35,908 nucleotides of DNA from assembly GCA_037131955.1 (NCBI GenBank), contig JBAXQC010000024.1, forward strand, positions 1 through 35,908, written 5' to 3'. Position numbers and translations under genes: made by a program. Source of the stretch: CAIMMJ01 sp037131955. GTDB taxonomy: Bacteria; Bacteroidota; Bacteroidia; UBA4408. The notes beneath the pieces are model-generated. The model ran no database searches, had not been told where the DNA came from, and was given only the letters and a program-made list of their open reading frames with translations. Below are positions 32,919 to 35,908 of the stretch, one piece after another (position 1 is the stretch's first letter; every line of letters begins with the position of its first letter).

Positions 32919-32973
32919 TTAGAATTTAATTTTAAGATTATTATTCACTAAAATTGCTTTTGAATTTATACTT

Positions 32974-34344
32974 ATGGAATACATAGACAATATAATTTTT
33001 ACAATTATTTTAGCAATAGGAATTTTTTTGTTTGCCAAGAACATAAAAAAAGTAATAAGAAATATTAATGTTGGCAGAAATGTAAAAGTAACGGATAACA
33101 TTGGCGAACGATGGAAAACAATGACAATGGTTGCTTTAGGGCAATCTAAAATGATGGTAAGACCTGTAGCAGGAATTATGCATATTTTTATTTATGTAGG
33201 TTTTGTAATCATTAATATTGAAGTTATTGAAATACTTATTGATGGGATTTTTGGTACACATAGAATCCTTTCATTTATGGGAGGATTTTACTACTTTTTA
33301 ATTAGCTCTTTCGAGTTTTTGGCAGCACTTGTATTGCTTGCATGCCTTGTGTTTTTTGCCCGCAGGAACATTATTAAACTAAAAAGATTTGTAAACAAAG
33401 ATTTAGATGGATGGCCAAAATCTGATGCCAATTACATTTTATTTATAGAAATTTTATTGATGTCGGCATTTTTGTTTATGAATGCCGCCGACGGTGTTTT
33501 AATGAGTTTTAGTTTTAACGAAGCAATGAATGTTTCAAAAGAATTTTCTATAGCAGCAACAAAAATATTTGGAGATAATCATGTTGGCGCTGCTTATTAT
33601 TTCCCAATTAGTGCATGGCTTACCGGATTTTTACCCAATTCGCCCGAAGCACTTCATTTAATAGAAAGATTCTGTTGGTGGTTTCATATTGTAGGAATTC
33701 TTGCGTTTATGAACTACCTCCCCTATTCTAAACATTTTCATATTTTATTAGCATTTCCAAATGTTTTTTATTCTAATCTAAAATCAAAAGGTCAATTTAC
33801 CAATCTAGAATCTGTAACTAATGAAGTAAATTTAATGATGGATCCTTCCTTGCCTCCTCCTCCAGCAGATGCAGCACCACCAAGGTTTGGAGCAAAAGAT
33901 GTAAACGATTTATCTTGGGTTCAATTGATGAATGCCTATTCGTGCACAGAGTGCGGAAGATGTTCTTCGGTATGTCCGGCAAATCAAACAGGCAAGTTGC
34001 TTTCTCCTAGAAAAATAATGATGTCAACCAGAGATAGATTAGAAGAAGTTGGCAAAGAATTAGATTTAGGCAAAAATCCGTTTGAAGGAGAAAAAAGTTT
34101 ATTGCAAGATTATATTACTCCCGAAGAATTATGGGCTTGCACCACCTGCAATGCCTGCACAGAAGCCTGCCCAATAAACATTGACCCGCTTTCGATTATT
34201 GTAGATTTAAGAAGGTATTTAGTGATGGAACAATCAGCAGCCCCTGCCTCATTAAATGGAATGTTCACCAACATAGAAAACAACCAGGCACCTTGGCAAT
34301 TTAGTCCTTCAGACAGATTAAACTGGGCAAAAGAAAACGATTAA
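32974..34344 (+). CDS. membrane 4Fe-4S oxidoreductase subunit (HdrD/GlpC-like with NarI-like membrane domain)
   Basis: A 456-residue protein. Residues 1-265 contain about five or six TM helices with histidines that could ligate heme b (H70, H238, H254, H256). After a Pro-rich linker (PSLPPPPADAAPP) come two 4Fe-4S clusters: C324-C327-C330-C334 (CTECGRCSSVCP) and C389-C392-C395-C399 (CTTCNACTEACP). The next gene supplies the cysteine-rich CCG domain, so the two together resemble the membrane heterodisulfide-reductase-like (HdrDE) arrangement. In Bacteroidota this probably passes electrons between the quinone pool and an unknown carrier; the substrate is not evident. Confidence 0.85.
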   Translation: MEYIDNIIFTIILAIGIFLFAKNIKKVIRNINVGRNVKVTDNIGERWKTMTMVALGQSKMMVRPVAGIMHIFIYVGFVIINIEVIEILIDGIFGTHRILSFMGGFYYFLISSFEFLAALVLLACLVFFARRNIIKLKRFVNKDLDGWPKSDANYILFIEILLMSAFLFMNAADGVLMSFSFNEAMNVSKEFSIAATKIFGDNHVGAAYYFPISAWLTGFLPNSPEALHLIERFCWWFHIVGILAFMNYLPYSKHFHILLAFPNVFYSNLKSKGQFTNLESVTNEVNLMMDPSLPPPPADAAPPRFGAKDVNDLSWVQLMNAYSCTECGRCSSVCPANQTGKLLSPRKIMMSTRDRLEEVGKELDLGKNPFEGEKSLLQDYITPEELWACTTCNACTEACPINIDPLSIIVDLRRYLVMEQSAAPASLNGMFTNIENNQAPWQFSPSDRLNWAKEND

Positions 34345-34362
34345 TTGAATAAAATTAAAAAA

Positions 34363-35163
34363 ATGGCAACAAACATTACCGATATAAAAATAAACACAAT
34401 GGCCGAAATGGCTGCCAAAGGAGAAACTCCAGAAGTTTTGTTTTGGGTGGGTTGTGCTGGCAGTTTTGACGATAGAGCAAAAAAAATAACAAAGGCAATT
34501 GTAAAAATCTTGCATCACTGCAATGTTTCATTTGCTGTTTTAGGAACGGAAGAATCTTGCACGGGAGATCCAGCAAAAAGAGCAGGAAATGAATTTTTAT
34601 TTCAAATGCAAGCCATTACAAACATTCAAGTAATGAATGCTTACCAAGTAAAAAAAATTGTAACAGGCTGCCCTCATTGTTTCAACACTATAAAAAATGA
34701 ATATCCTGAATTAGGCGGAACATATGAAGTTTTGCATCATTCTCAATTTTTGCAACAACTGATGGAAGATGGCCGATTAAAAGTTGAAGGCGGAGAATTT
34801 AAAGGAAAAAAAATTACATTTCACGACCCTTGTTATTTAGGAAGAGCAAATGGAGAATACGAAGCACCACGAAATTTATTACAAAAATTAGATGCTGAAC
34901 TTTCAGAAATGAAGCGTTCAAGGGCTAACGGTTTATGCTGTGGCGCTGGAGGTGGACAAATGTTTAAAGAAGCAGAAAAAGGAAACAAAGAGGTAAACAT
35001 AGAAAGAACAGATGATGTGTTAGAACTCAAACCAGATGTTGTTGCGGTTGGTTGTCCTTTTTGTATGACAATGTTAAAAGATGGAGTAAAATTAAACGAA
35101 AAAGAAAACGAAATTGAAGTGCTTGATATTTCAGAAATGATTATGAGAGCAAAAGATTTATGA
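34363..35163 (+). CDS. CCG-domain (Fe-S) oxidoreductase subunit (HdrB/GlpC-like)
   Basis: A 266-residue soluble protein. The C-terminal CCG motif is intact: C157 (HDPCYLGR), C192-C193 (GLCCGAGGG) and C231-x-x-C234 (GCPFC), the ligands of a noncubane 4Fe-4S cluster in HdrB-type subunits. The N-terminal copy is degenerate: C31 (GCAGS), a single C66 (ESCTGD) instead of a CC pair, and C103-x-x-C106 (GCPHC). I start at the ATG at 34363 rather than the TTG at 34345, leaving 18 bp after the membrane subunit. Its stop overlaps the ATG of the S4-domain gene (ATGA). Confidence 0.87.
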   Translation: MATNITDIKINTMAEMAAKGETPEVLFWVGCAGSFDDRAKKITKAIVKILHHCNVSFAVLGTEESCTGDPAKRAGNEFLFQMQAITNIQVMNAYQVKKIVTGCPHCFNTIKNEYPELGGTYEVLHHSQFLQQLMEDGRLKVEGGEFKGKKITFHDPCYLGRANGEYEAPRNLLQKLDAELSEMKRSRANGLCCGAGGGQMFKEAEKGNKEVNIERTDDVLELKPDVVAVGCPFCMTMLKDGVKLNEKENEIEVLDISEMIMRAKDL

Positions 35164-35558
35164 GCGAAACAGAAAAGCTCCGTTTAGATAAATACTTGTG
35201 GGCTATTAGAATTTACAAAACACGTTCATTGGCTTCAAAAGCAATTTCAGAAGGGAAGGTTACATCAAGCGGTGAAAATGTAAAAGCCAGCAGAGTAATA
35301 AAAATTGGAGACGTTTTTGAAATTAGAACCTCAAATAAAGATTGGAAGATAAAAGTTGTTGAATTCTTGCACAAAAGAATGGCTGCTGCAACTGCTGTAA
35401 ATTTTTACCAAGATTTTTCTGACCCTATTCAGCCCAAACAACAAAAATCAGAATCGGTTTTTTACTTCAATACAGGAAAAAGAATTTCTAAAGTGGGCAG
35501 ACCAACAAAAAAATCTAGAAGAGAAATGGACGATTTCGTAAACGATAGCAACAATTAA
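35160..35558 (+). CDS. S4-domain RNA-binding protein (Hsp15-like)
   Basis: A 132-residue protein with an S4 domain at about residues 8-65 (LRLDKYLWAIRIYKTRSLASKAISEGKVTSSGENVKASRVIKIGD) and a basic C-terminal tail (KRISKVGRPTKKSRREMDDF). This matches the Hsp15/HslR family, which binds 50S subunits carrying nascent chains after premature release. Its ATG overlaps the stop of the Fe-S subunit gene by 4 bp, so it is co-translated with that operon although the functions look unrelated. Start and length are typical. Confidence 0.9.
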   Translation: MSETEKLRLDKYLWAIRIYKTRSLASKAISEGKVTSSGENVKASRVIKIGDVFEIRTSNKDWKIKVVEFLHKRMAAATAVNFYQDFSDPIQPKQQKSESVFYFNTGKRISKVGRPTKKSRREMDDFVNDSNN

Positions 35559-35649
35559 TACTATCTGTAAAAGCAAGACGATTTAACGCAGGCAAGCAAC
35601 CACGCAATAGAAAAAAAACCAGCAAAAAATTTATTTACACAAAATAAAT

Positions 35650-35908
35650 ATGAAAAAATATATTTTACTTCTAACATTTAGTTGGGCAATAAATTTTGTT
35701 TGGGCACAACGAGAAGCAGACGCTATGTATTTTGGGGGCTGTTATGGTGGTGGGGGTTGTGTTCCATGTTTAGCTCCTCAACAAGGAAATATTTTTTGGT
35801 TTAATAATGATTCTATACAAGAAATAATAGACCCTGCCTGTTTACCTTTGGCCACATATTTTTCTAAAGCTACATTTAGCAATAAAAACACTGGTGAGTT
35901 AATTTTTG
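35650..35908 (+). CDS. secreted protein, N-terminal fragment (runs off the window)
   Basis: An open frame from the ATG at 35650 to the window end (86 codons, no stop). It begins with a signal peptide (MKKYILLLTFSWAINFVWA, cleavage near 19). The mature part starts QREADAMYFGGCYGGGGCVPCLAP, and the end (ATYFSKATFSNKNTGELIF) resembles the N-terminal repeat region of T9SS and gliding-motility-linked secreted proteins of Bacteroidota, where a YFG motif precedes a G-x-LIFY segment. This assignment is from pattern only. The 90-bp gap before it holds no clear promoter. Confidence 0.6.
   Translation, partial: MKKYILLLTFSWAINFVWAQREADAMYFGGCYGGGGCVPCLAPQQGNIFWFNNDSIQEIIDPACLPLATYFSKATFSNKNTGELIF

Noticed and set aside
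1..35908. CRISPR arrays, tRNA or rRNA genes, insertion sequences, integrases or defence genes
   Set aside because: I looked for regular repeat-spacer units, cloverleaf-like blocks, transposase or integrase motifs and known defence families and saw none.

Overview
The window looks like a chromosomal segment of a low-GC Bacteroidota (Flavobacteriia/Sphingobacteriia-like; I cannot name a genus). The evidence is a secreted Asp-box protein ending in a type IX secretion (T9SS) sorting domain, two DUF2911 proteins, a one-piece CarR-type lycopene cyclase, an Mpl-type peptidoglycan-recycling ligase, weak or absent Shine-Dalgarno sequences, and repeated TAnnTTTG boxes (the Bacteroidota -7 element) upstream of genes. 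I see no rRNA, tRNA, CRISPR array, prophage or insertion sequence. Almost all genes are housekeeping or lineage-typical.

Layout. 0-9.8 kb is entirely on the minus strand: a hemerythrin-like di-iron protein, a DUF2911 protein, an RsmB-like rRNA methyltransferase, a cold-shock protein with its own promoter and terminator, a tight four-gene operon (B12-binding domain, enoyl-CoA hydratase, flippase, VF530 DNA-binding protein), and a 1230-residue multi-sensor histidine kinase. The 290-bp gap after it carries three DnaA-box-like 9-mers at exact 19-bp intervals. 10-18 kb alternates strands: isoaspartyl peptidase/asparaginase (+), mpl (-), TPR-SpoIIE phosphatase (-), sucC (+), lycopene cyclase (+), fabD and a LolD-type ATPase (-). 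18-24.9 kb: a glycosyltransferase (+) with no ATG start, then a minus-strand run of a lipoprotein / 68-aa protein / ftsE operon, dnaA, and a UshA-type 5'-nucleotidase split into two overlapping genes. 25-28.7 kb is a translationally coupled plus-strand set (thioesterase, T9SS Asp-box protein, YjjG-type HAD phosphatase). 28.7-30.3 kb carries a YciO/Sua5 protein and a DUF2911-TPR protein (-). 30.4-35.9 kb is all plus: DUF2147 protein, tandem UspA protein, MCE/MlaD protein, a two-gene HdrD/GlpC-like Fe-S oxidoreductase, an S4 (Hsp15-like) RNA-binding protein, and a secreted protein cut by the window edge.

Functionally the genes cover replication initiation (dnaA), envelope building and lipid traffic (mpl, ftsE, LolD-like, MCE, flippase, glycosyltransferase), acyl-CoA metabolism (fabD, crotonase, B12 mutase domain, thioesterase, sucC), redox and stress (hemerythrin, Usp, Fe-S oxidoreductase) and signalling (histidine kinase, PP2C phosphatase). 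I did not find a clear undescribed defence or mobile system. The points most worth a second look are regulatory or architectural: the phased DnaA-box-like cluster, the back-to-back promoter palindrome beside the ATG-less glycosyltransferase, the hairpin in front of dnaA, the split nucleotidase, and the ftsE-linked small protein and lipoprotein.
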